5,516 nt of DNA. It comes from Candidatus Aenigmatarchaeota archaeon (lineage in GTDB: Archaea; Aenigmatarchaeota; Aenigmatarchaeia; CG10238-14; SCSR01). Location of the stretch: the NCBI GenBank assembly GCA_030616125.1, contig JAUWXZ010000041.1:1-5516 (forward strand), given 5' to 3'. Under the pieces are notes generated by a model. It did no database searches, was not told where the DNA came from, and saw only the letters and a program-made list of their open reading frames with translations. How positions within the stretch are numbered: the stretch's first letter is position 1; every line of letters starts with the position of its first letter. The position numbers were made by a program, and so were the translations under genes. This document shows positions 4,563-5,516 of the stretch, piece by piece.

Positions 4563-5516
4563 ATGAAAGTTTTAATGCTTGAACACCCGGAGCAGGATTT
4601 TGGAGCATTTTATCTTTTTAATGGTTTATGCCAAATATTAGGAGATGATAATGTTGTAACTTATCCTTATAAAAAATCATATTATGGACAGATTGGCAAA
4701 GATTATATTTTGGATGATGGTAAAGTTGGTTTTACTGCACCATCTACTTATATGGTTTCCAGGAAAGCACAACCATGGACTTTTGATGAAGTGAAGAATC
4801 GGATGAATGAATTTTCTTTTATTTTATTGGCTGCTCCTAGGACTTATGCAATTAATGCTTACAAGGATATTCTGAAAGCCTTCGGTAAAAAGCCGAAGCC
4901 TTTGGTTTTCACAGATCATGAAGATAGTGCAACTATAGTTAGAGGAGAACTTATAAAAGGATTTCAGCCAGATCTTATTTTCAGAAGAGAAATGCTGGAA
5001 AAAAAGGATGAGTTTTATTCTCTTCCCTTTTCCTGTCCTGCCAATAAACAAAGAGAGTACCCAAATAAAGAAGAAAAAGATCTCGATGTTTTCGCTGTTT
5101 TTGGAAATACGCATCGTTATAGAGGGCAAGTGGTTGAAAGATTGTTAAAGATGAATCTGAAAAATTCATATGTAGGGATAGATTCCCGTAAGGACTTATC
5201 CAAGGAGGATGGTCGTTTTTATAAAGAAGCTTGGGTGCCTAAGCCGTTACTTTCTTACAAGGGATATCTTGATCATATGAGCCGGGCAAAAATAAATATT
5301 TCTGTAAGAGGTTGGGGAAATGACACTTGTAGGCGGTGGGAGATCATGTATTATTCAGGCTTGGGTCTTTGTGATAGACTGCCACTTATAACTCCCAATA
5401 ATTTCACAGATAAAGAAAACATTGTTTTTTATGAGAATCTGGATGATTTAGAGAAAAAAGTTTTGTATTATCTTGAACATGACAAAGAAAGAAAAGAAAT
5501 TGGTAAAAAAGGACAA
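4563..5516 (+). CDS. CgeB-like GT-B glycosyltransferase, 3'-truncated by window edge
   Basis: The frame from ATG 4563 is open for 318 codons to the window end without a stop. The N-terminal half starts M-K-V-L-M-L-E-H (1-8), a first GT-B strand, and includes P-L-V-F-T-D-H-E-D (113-121) and P-D-L-I-F-R-R (136-142). The C-terminal domain starts near D-V-F-A-V-F-G-N (175-182) and contains A-K-I-N-I-S-V-R-G (242-250), then D-T-C-R-R-W-E (254-260), where Arg258 and Glu260 sit like the donor-binding R-x-[FW]-E of this group. D-L-E-K-K-V-L-Y-Y-L...R-K-E-I-G-K-K-G (295-317) is the typical end of spore-maturation CgeB and related family-1-type glycosyltransferases, so probably only about 20-40 residues are missing. 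It likely acts in the cytoplasm, adding a sugar during glycan assembly; the donor is unknown. CgeB-type enzymes are common in bacterial surface and flagellar glycan clusters, which fits the neighbours. Confidence 0.78.
   Translation, partial: MKVLMLEHPEQDFGAFYLFNGLCQILGDDNVVTYPYKKSYYGQIGKDYILDDGKVGFTAPSTYMVSRKAQPWTFDEVKNRMNEFSFILLAAPRTYAINAYKDILKAFGKKPKPLVFTDHEDSATIVRGELIKGFQPDLIFRREMLEKKDEFYSLPFSCPANKQREYPNKEEKDLDVFAVFGNTHRYRGQVVERLLKMNLKNSYVGIDSRKDLSKEDGRFYKEAWVPKPLLSYKGYLDHMSRAKINISVRGWGNDTCRRWEIMYYSGLGLCDRLPLITPNNFTDKENIVFYENLDDLEKKVLYYLEHDKERKEIGKKGQ

Noticed and set aside
4880..4898. Hairpin CTTCGG-loop-CCGAAG followed by T-rich sequence, like a terminator
   Set aside because: The stem is only six pairs and lies well inside the coding frame of the CgeB-like glycosyltransferase, so termination there is unlikely.
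5202..5208. Perfect AAGGAGG inside the last gene
   Set aside because: The adjacent ATG is too close and opens only a short out-of-frame reading frame; it falls within a protein region that continues the glycosyltransferase.
1..5516. CRISPR array, tRNA/rRNA genes, transposase or toxin-antitoxin genes
   Set aside because: No regularly spaced repeats, no cloverleaf-like or rRNA segments and no such proteins were found on either strand by reading.

Overview
This window looks like an internal segment of a glycan-biosynthesis gene cluster from a low-G+C bacterium. All genes lie on the + strand in one tightly packed, operon-like series, and both ends of the window cut through a gene. A+T content is high: hand counts give roughly 31-33% G+C in the two family-2-like glycosyltransferase genes. 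Clear Shine-Dalgarno sequences (AAGGAG, AGGTGA, AGGGGGA) precede most starts, which argues against groups that rarely use them, such as Bacteroidota. TGA is not read as sense in any gene. I cannot place the organism more closely from sequence alone.

Layout: (1) 1-570, the C-terminal part of a GT-A, family-2-like glycosyltransferase; (2) 552-596, a short relic of another such gene's start; (3) 601-1491, an extended-SDR NAD-dependent sugar epimerase/dehydratase; (4) 1502-2320, a complete glycosyltransferase paralogous to the first; (5) 2338-3171, (6) 3224-3778 and (7) 3822-4550, three different class I SAM-dependent methyltransferases; (8) 4563-5516, a CgeB-like GT-B glycosyltransferase that runs off the window end. 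The longest gene-free gap is 52 bases. I see no RNA gene, insertion sequence, CRISPR array, convincing promoter or terminator.

The likely joint role is to make and decorate a surface glycan (O-antigen, capsule, or flagellin/S-layer glycan). The epimerase would alter a nucleotide sugar, the glycosyltransferases would add sugars, and the methyltransferases would methylate the sugars or substituents. The exact glycan cannot be read from this window.

The most notable observation is a trace of past rearrangement. The first 25 bases of the complete glycosyltransferase gene (1502-1526) recur with 23 matches at 552-576. There they begin with an in-frame ATG, overlap the stop of the first glycosyltransferase gene, and run into a stop just before the epimerase. 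This looks like the surviving start of a lost paralogous gene. The epimerase between the two copies is richer in G+C (about 40%) than its neighbours, as expected for a swapped-in cassette. Otherwise the region is a fairly ordinary accessory glycan locus; I found no convincing sign of a wholly new system.
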